Below are positions 34,243 to 44,993 of a stretch of 64,000 bases of DNA, piece by piece. Made by a program: the position numbers and the translations under genes. The notes beneath the pieces were generated by a model. The model saw only the letters and a program-made list of their open reading frames with translations. It did not search any database and was not told where the DNA came from. Every line of letters begins with the position of its first letter. Within the stretch, counting starts at the first letter, position 1. The DNA is from Lunularia cruciata (Eukaryota > Streptophyta > Marchantiopsida > Lunulariales > Lunulariaceae), in NCBI GenBank assembly GCA_948567375.1, contig OX419762.1, forward strand, positions 42,947,034-43,011,033. Direction: 5' to 3'.

Positions 34243-35458
34243 TGGGTCTCTATAGATCAGATTAGGCAAACCTTTGACAACTTGATTACCGAGCTACATC
34301 TAGTAGACTTGAGAGTCAATGTGTCAAAGTGTAGAGCATGGTCTCTTTTAGATATCGATCTCCACCTTGAGCTTCCAAAGGAGTGTATCACATCTATAGA
34401 TAGACTACGTGTTCTTGGAGTGCCAATAGGATCTATGGATTTTGTCACATGCTTCTTAGACGTTGCCCTTGCAAAGGATATTCTCCTGGTGGATGACCTT
34501 TTGTTACTAGGAGACCCGTTGGTGGCATTCTTTATACTCTCCTCTAGTATTGCTCGTCAACCAACTTACCTCCTCTGCACAATTCCCCCCCCCCTTTCCT
34601 TGTCCTTCCTATCACGTCTGAGAGCCTTTGATAGGAGGATTATGGAAGTCTTTGGTGATGTTATTGGACCAAGGACATTTGATTGTGTGACAAGGGATTT
34701 GACATGAAGACATACTACTTTGTCAATCTCATGTGGAGGGGTTGGCTTACTATTTATGGAGGAGATGACACTTATAGTGTTTCTGGGTAGTTGTGCTCTC
34801 TTGATAGCACTATTTTCCTCTCATTTTGTGGTTGTTGATAAGCCAATTTTGGAGACTTATGTGATAGGAATGGAAGAGGGATCCTTTTTTCTTTAGATGC
34901 TATTGCGGCATACAAGAGATAGTCTATCCTCATGGGCATGTGAGGAATTTCCATCTTTTGCTTCACTATCATCAGATTGGACTAGAGGTTTACAATCTTC
35001 TTTGATGGAGAGATAATGCCAACATATGCTACATTCTTTCTTAGTTGTCTCATCTATTCCTCAAGCTACTAGAGCACATCTTTGCTCTTGCTCTGGCAAG
35101 GGTATAGGCTCTTGGATCCTAGCACAACCGTGCAATAGGGCATTCCGACTTGCACCAAATACTTTCTCTACATTGATGAGATTTTGCTTAGGTTTGGTCC
35201 ATCCATCTGCATTTTCATTACTCACTTGTGATTGTGGTTCTACATTAGATACAACATCGGTCCATATGACACGGTGTCCTTTTGGAGTACAGAGGATAGC
35301 TACCCATGATGCTATTAGGGACCTAGTGTTTGCTATGGCATGAGAGAGTGGCTAATTGGCTTGGAGAGAGCATTTGTATCCTTTGCAGACAACACGTGTC
35401 AAGGCAAACTTATACTTGATCCGAGATGATCAGGTGATAATAGTAGATATCATAATAA
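34243..35458 (+). pseudogene. RT/endonuclease-like protein, first half (split by F2d)
   Basis: Reads in one frame with stops at about 34707, 34894, 35013 and 35343. It begins in the RT thumb/linker (IRQTFDNLITELHLVDLRVN; RLRVLGVPIGSMDFV; ILSSSIARQPTYLL; FDRRIMEVFGDVIG), then SCGGVGLLF, then a C-terminal cysteine/histidine motif (CDCGSTLDTTSVHMTRC) followed by ATHDAIRDLVFAMA and an RDDQVIIVDIII segment like the PD-(D/E)XK core of restriction-like endonucleases. This layout is that of non-LTR retroelements with a C-terminal endonuclease. RT catalytic motifs upstream are not found. The 34243 boundary is where recognisable coding begins; no start codon is assigned. Confidence 0.55.
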
Positions 35459-35872
35459 TGATAACAATATGGAGTTTAGTAAAAGAGTTAGTCAAGGTTA
35501 AAAAATTAGTAAATAAGCCAAATTAACTTAGAATATTCTAGAAGTATCTAGGAAGCTTCTTGGGAAGCTTCCCACTAGCTTAGCTTGCATCCCAAGTAGG
35601 TAGTTCTGGAAGGAAGCTTTTAGAAACTTCCAACTAGCTTAGCTTGCATGCCAAATAAGCGGCTTCAAGAAGGAAGCTTCTTGAGAAGCTTCCTAGTTAA
35701 CTTTTCTTGCACTCCAAGAAAGTGGCTCAAGGAAGCTTCTCAAGTGCCTTGTATGCTCCCTATACATACAAGAGCCAAAGCTCATGCAAGGCATTTGGAG
35801 TTTTCTCTCATTCAAGTGTTCCAATGTGAGCTTCCATTCTCCTATTTCTCTCCTTGGCCTTGGACTTTTACA
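35459..35872 (+). repeat. F2d 5' LTR
   Basis: 414 bp, TGATAACAATATGG to CTTTTACA, followed by primer binding site TGGTATCAGAGC (35874-35885). The heat-shock-like repeat reads GAAGCTTTTAGAAACTTC, three of four modules intact. Confidence 0.9.
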
Positions 35873-36142
35873 TTGGTATCAGAGCAAGAATGGGATAGAT
35901 GGACTTTATGGACCACCAAATCCACTTCTGCCAAACCATTGGGATTTTTTTGTCCAAGTATTACCCAAGCATCATTTCACACAATTCATCACCTTGTGCT
36001 TTGGGCAGATTTTTTGCATATGATCACCTTGTCTAAGGAACCCTTGATACTTCTAGTTGTTACTTATGGAAAATGGTGGACGTGCTTCATCTATGTGTTA
36101 ATAAATTAGATAAATTGGGAATAGTGAGATAGAGTACTATCC

Positions 36143-37052
36143 ATAGCGGCAGTACTAGACATTATCATTGCTATGCATCAATAAATTGAGCACCTTACTT
36201 GATTGTTGGATAAACAAGACCAACAATGACAAGAACATATAAAGAGAGCACTAGTTCAAGATGGAGAAGATCAAATCCAATTTCCAATACCCAAGGTGTT
36301 TGAAGGCAAGAATCTTTTGGGCACAATGGAGAATTTTGTGTTTGATTGTGAACGTTACTTTGAAGCTACCAATCTTCAAGATGAACGGAAACAAATTCTC
36401 TTAGCTTCTAGCCAATTGGATGGTGTGGCAAAACTTTGGTGGTGATTCCAAGTAGAGCAGAGTGAGCAACAGATTGTTGCACCAATCTTGACATGAGTAG
36501 AATTCAAGAAGGCAATATTGGGTCAATTTTAAACTATAAATGCTACTCGAGCTGCACAAGATAAATTGGCAGAGTTGAAGTAGATTGGCTCTATAAGGAG
36601 CTACATCACGCAATTTCAGAATATCATCATGCAGATTCCATATATACAAGAAGGTGAAGTTCTGGATCGATTTGTGAGGGGATTGAAGTCACAAACTAAA
36701 TTGGAGGTGACCATGCGGAAAACACCAAATGTGGAAGAAGCCATGTAATTGGTTGAGCATTCCTTGGTTTTGACAACTTGGTCTTGACCTTGACTTACAT
36801 AAAGCCTACCAAATACTACCAATACACTACACACAGGTGGAGGAATCCACACCAATGGAGATTGATGTTATCCAACAAAGACTACTTGGTATAGCAAATA
36901 GAGAAAGATAGTGACAAAATGATGGTTGTTTTAATTGTTGCCAAGTTGGACATTGTATTGTTGAATTTCCACTTATGAATGGGCGACCTTGACAAGTGGC
37001 CCAGATGGAGTTTGTGGAGAGGAATGATCAAGGAAATGAAGAATGCCAATAG
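36143..37052 (+). pseudogene. gag, F2d (start lost)
   Basis: Begins at ATA where F2b and F2e have ATG. It contains LDGVAKLWW, FVRGLKSQTKLEVTMRK and a knuckle relic near 36930 (CFNCCQVGHCIVEF, last cysteine lost). It ends at the conserved CAA-TAG-GAG junction, TAG 37050-37052. Several TGA and TAG codons replace arginine, glutamine or tryptophan codons of F2e. Confidence 0.8.
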
Positions 37053-37678
37053 GAGATTTTGAGTCACCTATTGGGAGCTTGATTAGTCCCAATGGGATTG
37101 AAGACTCAACCTATGCAAGTTTGCTTCACTTGCAAGGTACAATATCTTATCGAGGTTGTAAGATTTTGGTTGATTTTGGAAGTTCAAAAAATTGTATGTC
37201 TATGCAAGTAGTAAAGAAATTGGGTATTCTTATCAAGCCAATAATTAGAAGTAGATTGATGATAGCGGATGGTAGAAAGGGTTTTGCATTTTGTACCTTA
37301 CATCCTGTTACCTTCAAGATTGGGAATGAGTATTTGGAGTGTATGAGGTTTGTAGTGGCACCTCTACACTATGATATCATTCTAGAACTACCTTGGCTTG
37401 AACATCATAAGGTTCAATTTGATTGGAACTTTGTAATTGGAGCCGTGTTGCAACATGAATTCCTAGTTGGACTACATCTCATTGCCTTTGTGTCTTGCCA
37501 ACTAAATACGGTTGAAAGAAATTATACTGCTCAAGATCAAGAACAACTTGCAATGGTATATGCCACCAAGGTATGGAGGCATTATCTCTTGGGGAAACAA
37601 GTGATAATGCAAATTGATCACAAACCATTGTTGCAAACCTTACCCTTGGAACACATGAAGAGTCGATATCATCAATAG
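37043..37678 (+). pseudogene. Fused protease-RNase H fragment, F2d (RT deleted)
   Basis: A 211-codon open frame. Residues 1 to about 130 are F2 protease, with the catalytic triad changed to DFG (ILVDFGSSKNCMSMQ). After HKVQFDWN the next residues are FVIGAVLQHEF of RNase H, then CQLNTVERNY and QIDHKPLLQT. About 1.37 kb that encodes the linker and whole RT in F2e is missing, and the join happens to keep frame. It stops at TAG 37676-37678, a position also TAG in F2c and F2e. Confidence 0.85.
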
Positions 37679-39343
37679 AAGGAGCAACTCCAATTGTTTG
37701 ACATCAAACTTGAGTACAAACCAGGTTGCTTCCATGTCATCCTTGATGCTCTATCATGATGACCAAATTTGAAGTCTCTTCTTTTCATTGCAGCAACAAT
37801 TACGATCATGTCAATTGACTCCAAGGTCCAAAATGAGTTCCGGTCAGCTCTGCAACAAGATCCCTTCTTCGAAATGGTACATGGTTGTCTTAAAGCATGC
37901 AACAAGGAATACAACACCTTCTTCAAGGAAGGTCTTCTATTCAATGAGGACCTGATCTATGTTCTAGCCAAAGGTGATCTTTGATTTGTACCTTCAAGAA
38001 GCCCATGAATTACCAATAGTTGGTCACATGGGGTGGACAAGACCTTGGGTACCTTCTAATGCCAATGGTGGTGGTCCAACATGGCACAAGATGTTTAGGA
38101 GTTTGTTTGATCATGTGAGAGTTGCCAACGCAACAAAGCTAATAATAAGAAACCAAGTAGACTCCTTCAACCACTCCCCATTCCATCTACTTGTTGGGAA
38201 CATGTGAGCTTAGATCTCATCACCTTGTTACCCAAGACAAAGCAAGGTCATATAACAATTGAAGCATTTGTGGATAAGCTTAGTAAGCAAATCCATTTGG
38301 CACCAATGGTTATTATTGTGGATGCTCTAACCTTAGCATAAATCTACTTTGACAATGTATTCAAGCATCATGAGATGTCATATGTACTCATCTCCGACCG
38401 TGATTGTCACTTCACTAGAAAGTTTTGGCAAGCACCGGATAGATACTCTTCTAGATACTTGGCACCAAGCTTGCTTTATCCATGGCCTATCATCCTACAA
38501 CTGATGGAGAAATTGAACGTGAAAATTGCTTCTTGGAAGATATGCTTTGTGCCTTTGTTAACATTCACGAATTGGGATGAATGTCTTGCAGCTACCAAGT
38601 TTGCATATAATAATTCTAAAAAGGCAAGCACCGGATTCTCTTCTTTCTTTCTCAATTTTGGCCAAAACCCACTTGTTTTAGATTCCCTTTTTGCTCCTCC
38701 TCCATCTCATGTCCCTCATACTTCCACCTTCTTGACCACCTTCTCCCAATCCCTCCAACAAGCCAAATCTTATCTCCTTGTTGCTCAAAATTGGCAGAAA
38801 CAATATGCAAATCACCATCACTGCGGTCTCAACTTTCAATTTGGTGATAAATTCATGCTCTCATCCAATAACCTCCCTTTCCTACTTGATACCCAAGTTT
38901 CTAAAATTACCTCTTATTAGATAGGACTCTTTGATATCACCCAAATTATCTCTCTTGTTGCTTATCGACTTGCCCTGCCTCGCATCCATCTTGTCTTTCA
39001 TGTTTCCAAGTTGAAACCATTTGTTCATAACCCATCTTCTTTTTCCTCTTGAGTCCAACCTCCTCCTCCTCCTCTCCCTATCAATGATCATGAAGAGTAC
39101 AAAATTGATTGTATACTTGCACGTTGCCATATCCAATACGGCCATCAACAACATATAGAGTACAAGGTCCTTTGGAAGGGCTATCCTCTTCATGATGCCA
39201 CATGGGAACCTCTTTCTGCTCCCTAGAATGCACAATTGGCATTCCATGAATTCAAAGCTTCATTGGCGACAAAGACGTCACCAACTAGCAATGGGGGAAT
39301 ATGTAATAATATAGAGTTTAGCAATGAAGTTAGTCAAGGTTAG
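37679..39343 (+). pseudogene. Integrase and chromodomain, F2d
   Basis: Integrase zinc finger (HELPIVGHMG; C-RVANAT degraded), core with SLDLITLLPKTKQGH and LISDRDCHF, while the third catalytic region (HPTTDGEIERENC) keeps a glutamate in shifted context. The C-terminal GPY/F and chromodomain relic (EYKIDCILARCHIQ, EYKVLWKGYP, ATWEPLSAP) follow. The frame continues through the polypurine region and stops at TAG 39341-39343, inside the 3' LTR. Multiple stops and frameshifts. Confidence 0.82.
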
Positions 39344-39681
39344 CAAAGTAGTAAATATGCCAAATTAGCTTAGAATATTCTAGAAGTATCTATAAAGCTT
39401 CCCACTAGCTTAGCTTGCATCCTAAGTAGGTAATTCTGGAAGGAAGCTTGTAGAAGCTTCCAACCAATTTAGCTTGTATGCCAAGTAAATGGCTTCAAGA
39501 AGGAAGCTTCTTGAGAAGCTTTGCAATTAACTTGGCTTGCACTCCAAGAAAGCGGCTCAAGGAAGCTTCTTGAGAAACTTCTCAAGGGCTATATATGCTC
39601 CCTATAAATACAAGAGCCAAAGCTCATGCAAGGCATAAAGAGTTTTTCCTCATTGAAGTGTCCCAATGTGAACCTCCATTC
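39302..39681 (+). repeat. F2d 3' LTR, first part
   Basis: Starts TGTAATAATATAGAG and runs to CCTCCATTC, where the F1 solo LTR enters. The remainder is at 40323-40359. Confidence 0.9.
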
Positions 39682-40322
39682 TATAACACCAAAAGAGTAC
39701 TTCTACTAATAGGGCAGAAACCACAATAAACTTGAAAACCTTAGAACCAATAGCTAGACATATGATTAAAAGGTGAGAATTGGTTTGGTAACATTTGGAA
39801 GGATGTCACACATGATGGGCTAAACAGATCAGAAAGAGTTATCACCAAAAGGGGACTTCTACTAATAGAGTAGGAAACAAAATGTGCCTAAAATCCTTGA
39901 AGTCAATTTCAAAGGCCTAAACGGATGAATTAGGCCTCAAAATGTGCAAATCCTCCCCCCCTTCTAGAAAAAAGGCTGGCTTTCCTCCCCCCTGCTTTGT
40001 CTCATCAAGAGCTTTCCAACGGTACCTCACCTATGTGATTTTGAGATTCCTATAGGAAGATTCCCTAAAAGATTCCCTCCAATCAAAGCATGTTTGACCA
40101 ACTAGATAGGACCAGGACCAACATGTCACCCATCCAAGTAAGTAATCCAAGGGTGGAGCTTGCTGACATGTGACACCTATCTATGTGCCTAATCCTATGG
40201 TGTAGCTTCCTTGGAGGAGATCCTCTTGGTCTATTAATTAAGAGAAGGTGCTCCTTTGGGGCATCGAATGATTGAGTGTGAAATCTATGTTTTCTCTCTT
40301 CTCTTGTCCTTGGAGTATAACA
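39682..40322 (+). mobile_element. Solo F1 LTR inside F2d LTR
   Basis: 641-bp F1 LTR with no internal region, bounded by perfect CATTC duplications (39677-39681 and 40323-40327). The first about 100 bp are deleted internally: TATAACACC joins directly to AAAAGAGTACTTC. It formed by recombination between the two LTRs of a former F1 insertion. Confidence 0.93.
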
Positions 40323-40359
40323 CATTCTCCTATTTCTCTCCTCATCTTGGACTTTTACA
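40323..40359 (+). repeat. F2d 3' LTR, last part
   Basis: CATTCTCCTATTTCTCTCC...CTTTTACA completes the F2 LTR after the solo F1 LTR. Confidence 0.88.
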
Positions 40360-40671
40360 GTTACGGACCCTACGCATGATACCATTTTGGAGGGAGTGAT
40401 TACTTATCCCCTTGGATGGGTGGTGAGTGTAGCAGTAGCTCACAAGGTCTCCCAAGTATAAGGGGTATGCAGCAAGGTCACCTCTTTTTTCCTCTAGCAT
40501 TGGAGTTATATGGAGCAATGGACACTATGCTTGACACATTTGTCAAGGAGTGTGCGAGAGCTTATCATGTTAGGCACCAAGGGGTACCACTCTCACTCTC
40601 ATACTTTGCAGTATTTTTAGACAGCATGTGTCCATTGCTCTATAGAGGGCAGTGGCCGTGCAATCCATAGG
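40360..40671 (+). pseudogene. RT/endonuclease-like protein, C-terminal half
   Basis: Resumes in frame with VTDPTHDTILEGVITYPLGW directly after F2d, completing the VDIII-(F2d)-VTDPT endonuclease core. A TAA and a frameshift follow; the second frame gives FPLALELYGAMDTMLDTF, VKECARAYHVRHQG and VPLSLSYFAVFLDSM. It is the same gene as 34243-35458. The combined order and frame match across the insertion is the main evidence; the protein family name is inferred from layout. Confidence 0.55.
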
Positions 40672-40786
40672 AGAGCAAACACACTAGGTGATGCTTCTTT
40701 GGATGCTCCAGTTGTTTGTAGATTGGACAACTTGCATAGCTCAAATATCTTAGGTGAAATTGGGCAAAATTCTCATATCAACTCTA

Positions 40787-41008
40787 TTGGGGCTTAGTCC
40801 CATTTTACCTATTTGGTCTCACCCTTGTATGGCTTGATGAGGTCTCCCATCCTTTGTGTTTTCTATGTGCACGCCCTTCTCTCCTATAACAGCAACACAA
40901 GAAAACAATCTGTCAAAAGTGTGACCACATAGAAAATGTGAAGGATAAGAAGACTCCATCAAACCGTACAAGGGTGAGACAAAAAAGGTAAAATGGGGCT
41001 AAACCCCA
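40787..41008. repeat. Inverted repeat, arms about 86-88 bp, 48-nt loop
   Basis: Left arm 40787-40872 and right arm 40921-41008 are imperfect reverse complements (for example CCCATTTTACC and GGTAAAATGGG; CTCACCCTTGTA and TACAAGGGTGAG). Each arm contains the ATCAA..GTACAAGG motif found in the tandem array at 33681-33960. Confidence 0.85.
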
Positions 41009-41835
41009 AAGAAAAGAACTGAACTCTTCCCCCTCCCATTACCCAGAGATCAAGACAGAACTTCTAATGGATTATAATATGGGGTTTCAGAAATAGTTAT
41101 AAATAGTTTCATAACTTTTCATATAGATAGTTACAAAGTGTTGACTAAATGAGTACCGGGTGTGAACGGGAGGTAGAAAGGGTATCGTTATGGAGTTCAG
41201 GCCAAGTTCCTTATTTATTAGCACACTCTATATGAGGTGGTTTGTAGAAAATAAGGGATAAGGAATTTCCATTATCACTCCGTATTGCATTGATTACGTA
41301 TTAGGGTTAATAAAGTTTATCGTTTAGAATTAGAGTGAAAGTGGTGGCCACCAAAGGAAGCATCCATGATGTTCATAAACACCCATGGTAATCAAAAGTT
41401 GACAAATTGCTACACTAGACAACCAAGAATGCAATCTTTTACCACCAAGGAAGATTGGAGGGAGCATGAGTGGAAAGATTTGAGTGCATGCAAAAATTGA
41501 CCGTGGGATGAAGATTTGAGAGACCCTAGCCAAAGTTGGAAGGAGGGGTGAATTCATTTGGGGTGGAAAGATTTGTGGGCTTTGGGAAGGTTAGAAAGAG
41601 GAGTGATTTTTTTTAAAGTGTTACTCTCCAGTATGAAATGTATGCTCTTGTTCCTCCTTGAGTGATGAAATGAAATTCTTGAACTTTTTTTCTTGTTACG
41701 GAATGAAATTTATGAGATTGTTTTTTTGTTCTATGCACAAAGAATAGAGATGCACTTTTGCTAAAATTTCACAGAGAATAGAGATGCCCCTTTGCTGATA
41801 AAGAGTTATTTGTGGTGATTAAAAATTGAGTCAAG
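41009..41835. other. Unassigned, no recognisable gene
   Basis: AT-rich with short frames only. No terminal inverted repeat for the following transposase was found here. Confidence 0.5.
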
Positions 41836-43203
41836 TCATGCCAAGAGGGAGCACTCGTGTAGAACTAACTAGAAATATTAGATGGATGTATTCAATGGAT
41901 GATTCGGTTAGATTTGGAGATATTGCTACAAGGATTAGAAGATGAAGATGAAGGCAAAGAATCAGGAGGAGATTTAGATATGCTAGAATTTTTTATTAGT
42001 GGGTGGGAGTATGCACATACTCATCGATACTTGGAACCCCATGTTGCTTACCCTCGTAGTAGAGAGTTTGTGATGGAGTATTTAGAAATATTGATACTAA
42101 GGCCTTTTGCCAGCTTACTAGAATAGATGGGGATTCTTTTTCAACATTCGTGGATTTGATTAAGACACATGATTTTTGAGAAAAGCTACCAAAGAGAGCA
42201 AACACCTGTGTGGGATCCAAGTTGCCCTAGCCTTGGATAGATTTGGGCATCACGGAAATGGAGCTTGTGTTGCATGGGGTTTAAATATTTGGGGCATTAG
42301 TGCTGGTTCAACAATTGCTTTTACTGATGGAGTTATGCCAATCATATTAGATGTGATGAGGAGTCAAGTTGCTTGGCCCGAGCTTGAGGAGAGGAGGATA
42401 TCCACTATTTTTGCACAAAAAGGTTTTCCTGGTTGTGTTGGTTTGATAGATGGAAAATTTTTTCCTCTTGCAGCTCAACCAACAGTGGACGGGGAAATAT
42501 ATTTCAGCCGCAAGGGTTCATATTCTATAAATGAACAAAGTGATTTGTGATGGTAAAAGGAGAATTATACATTTTCCGGAGGTATGTTTTATGTTATGTG
42601 TTGTTTTGTTAGGTATTTTTACAATGCATTGGTGATCCTTTTTGTATAGTTTGCTAAAAGTATAATTTGATTTGTTTATTTGCAGGAATGCCAGGGTCAT
42701 GTCATGACATGACTCAATCGAAAAAATCCTCACTATGGAATGATTTGAACCGTAGAGGGAGTTGTTGCACTTTTGAGGCAAAGGAGTATCTTTTAGGTGA
42801 TTTGAGTTATGTACCCATGCATCACCTAGTCCTTGCTTTCAAGTAGGCCCAATCAGAGGACAAGCAAGAGTTCAATAAATATTTAGCAAAGGCAATAGTG
42901 ATAAATGAGCATTGTATAGGAGTATTGAAAGCTAGATGGCATTCTCTTCGTGAGCTAAGAGTGCAACTCAAAAACAATAGTAGAAATGCATATTTGTTAA
43001 AGTGGGTATCAGTGTGTATTATTTTACATAATATTTTAATCAATAGGTCTGATCTTTGGACAGATGACGATGGCAGATTTATCAAGGAAAATCAAATAAA
43101 TTCAGAAATGTCTTTTTATGGTATAGAATTTGGTAGAGAAGAAAGTAGATCAAGAGTGATGCAAAATTGCCTTGATTATCACAATGATGATATATTTGAT
43201 TGA
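41836..43203 (+). pseudogene. PIF/Harbinger-like DDE transposase, broken, one intron
   Basis: N-terminal helical region (YLEPHVAYPRSREFVMEYLE), then ALDRFGHHGNGACVAWGLNI, WPELEERRISTIF, and the first catalytic aspartate in FPGCVGLIDGKFFPL, followed by YFSRKGSYSINEQ. A 104-bp intron (42582-42685, GTATG...TTTGCAG) separates this from MPGSCHDM, then YLLGDLSYVP (second aspartate) and INEHCIGVLKARWHSLREL (glutamate). The DDE triad is therefore still readable. Frameshifts occur near 42130, 42190 and 42540-42570, and there is a TAG at about 42846. Terminal inverted repeats and the usual Myb-like partner ORF were not seen. The transposase is a cut-and-paste enzyme for TWA target sites in related families. 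Confidence 0.8.
42582..42685 (+). other. Probable spliceosomal intron in the transposase
   Basis: GTATGTTTTATG at the 5' end and TTTATTTGCAG at the 3' end, T-rich and 104 bp long. Removing it joins FSG to GMPGSCHDM, restoring the conserved glycine before MPGS. Confidence 0.65.
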
Positions 43204-43801
43204 GTGAGTTTCCATATAATAAATTATATATTTTCAATTATTCATCTCATATCTCATAGTTTGGTAACTTAGACCATGAGTCTCTAACTTAGACCATGAG
43301 TGTATCTTGATGCAATATTGGAATAAGAATTCTCTGGAGCTTAATCTGTACATTTGTAAGGCCTGAGCATACACTTACACGGTGTGGTGTTGGGCAAGTT
43401 TACACTTCAAAGTCACTAGAAGGATGTTGTTGAAAAAAAAGTTTAAGTGGGCCGATGACTATTGTAGACACCATGCAATGGCGCTCGTACACACTATGGC
43501 TGCCCACCAACTTACCAAAAAATGGCTTGCGCCTGTTGCCACCATGTGGCACTCGTAGATGCTAGAGGATGCTGGGACTGCACTCCAGAGTTAAAAAAAA
43601 TAATTGCACTTGTCAGCGCTAAGTGGCACTGGTAGGTGCTGTAAGATGGCATTGGTAGGCGTTGGTAGGTGTTGCATGAAATATGTACCGCTTGCCTGCA
43701 CCGGTTGGCAATGTGGAGTGCCACATATTGTTGCTCAGGATTTGAGTTCTTTCATTTGATATATTGATTTTTTGTGTGGATGTGTACATTTTGGATGTTT
43801 T

Positions 43802-43866
43802 GGTATTCCAATTTTCTTTTGAGCAGGGTTTATATAACCCCACGCTCAAAAGAAAATTGGAAAACC
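43802..43866. repeat. Near-perfect foldback
   Basis: CCAATTTTCTTTTGAGC (43808-43824) and GCTCAAAAGAAAATTGG (43844-43860) are exact reverse complements. Pairing extends outward to GG/CC with one mismatch. The centre GGGTTTATATAACCC is itself nearly palindromic. Confidence 0.9.
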
Positions 43867-43895
43867 TTCCTCTTTTCCATTCATGTCATTCTGTG

Positions 43896-44078
43896 GGTGT
43901 GTGGGGTGTTTGAAAGAGAAAGACTCATTTCACGAGTGTGTGGGGTGTTTGAAAGAGGATTAGTTATTTTGCGAGTGGGGTGTTGGAAGGAAGCAAACTC
44001 AGAGGCAAACTTGCTGTTGAAGGAGGCAAACTTGCTGAAGATGAAGGAGGCAAACTGTTAGGAGGCCAACTTGCTGTG
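43896..44078. repeat. Two short tandem arrays
   Basis: GTGTGTGGGGTGTTTGAAAG is repeated at 43896-43965, and GAGGCAAACTTGCTG-type units of about 20 bp repeat four times at 43988-44078. Confidence 0.75.
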
Positions 44079-44993
44079 GGGCTTGAGAGAGTTGGAATTT
44101 TGAGAGGAATTTTGAGAGCAAGAGCTCCATTCAGAATTTGAATTGAAGTAGTGCTTTGGAGATTTGAGAGAAACAACATGAGAGCATTTGAGAGATTGAG
44201 AAGAGAGATAAGGAGAGCATTCAAGAGATTGAGAAGAGAGACACATAGGTATACTCAATTTGAACCATGGCAGAAATTTGGGGATATGAAAGATAGTTGA
44301 TGGGTCCAACATGAGAAATACTCAGGTAGGAGATTGGCTCATAGCTTTTAATACCATTCAACACCCAGCAAATTTCATCAAGTGGTGTTGGCTGGACAAA
44401 CATTAGATTTGAGCTGCTATTGCTGGAATTTGGGAGATCAATCTAGATGTAATTGGCCACAAAATTACACTTGGACTTCACTATCCACGGCCAAAGGTAT
44501 TATTCAAACCTTCCTCATTTTTTTCTCTTCATTTCTCTCTACTTTTGAACATTCTAGCACCTCAGGATTCTGATTTATGCACGTTTAGCCTTCTAAATTA
44601 TCAGCGCCTCCCAGCCTGTCCCGTAGTGACTCCCATTGCCTACCTGCATCCTTAGTGCCATCTTGCACCAACCCTAAACCCTAAACCCAAGTGCCTTCTA
44701 GCGTCTCCATGGGTCACCTTGCGTCATTTGGGTGTGCTTGCCTGTCCCGGAGCGGCTTCTAGTGTAGTTGTGCCTACGGGCAGCATCTTTAGGCACCTAC
44801 GTGCAACATCGGCTGTTCCTCCAATGCCGCACAAGGGGCACCAAGCTTTGGAGTGTCCTTGGGTGCCCGCAAGTGGTGCCCAGTGGTGTTTGTTGCATTT
44901 CTCTTGTCCAGGGGCGTCTTTGAGCAGCTACGAGCACCACCCCTTGGCTTGAGTCCTTATGATGGAATTTTGACCTGATTTTCTTGGTGGGTT

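Larger units (their letters stand above)
35459..40359 (+). mobile_element. F2 copy F2d, RT deleted, split by a solo F1 LTR
   Basis: 5' LTR, primer binding site, gag, protease, then a direct jump to RNase H, integrase, chromodomain and 3' LTR, which is interrupted by an F1 LTR at 39682-40322. It interrupts the RT/endonuclease-like gene: coding similarity ends at 35458 and resumes at 40360 in the same frame. GTTAC at 40360-40364 is the probable right target duplication; the left copy seems lost in a small junction deletion. Confidence 0.9.
43204..44993. other. Unassigned, several local repeats
   Basis: No gene. It contains a 20-bp doublet (43265-43301), the hairpin 43802-43866, the tandem repeats 43896-44078, GAGAGCAT(T)..GAGATTGAGAAGAGAG doublets (about 44180-44240), and a short CCCTAAA run at 44672-44688. 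Confidence 0.6.

Noticed and set aside
40396-40671. Separate RT gene based on a GMQQGHLFFP motif resembling RT motif B
   Set aside because: The order and frame fit the C-terminal continuation of the gene at 34243-35458 better; the motif is in another frame over a frameshift.
44672-44688. CCCTAAACCCTAAACCC, plant telomere-type repeat
   Set aside because: Only about 2.4 units, common by chance and in plant introns; no evidence of a telomere or fusion site.
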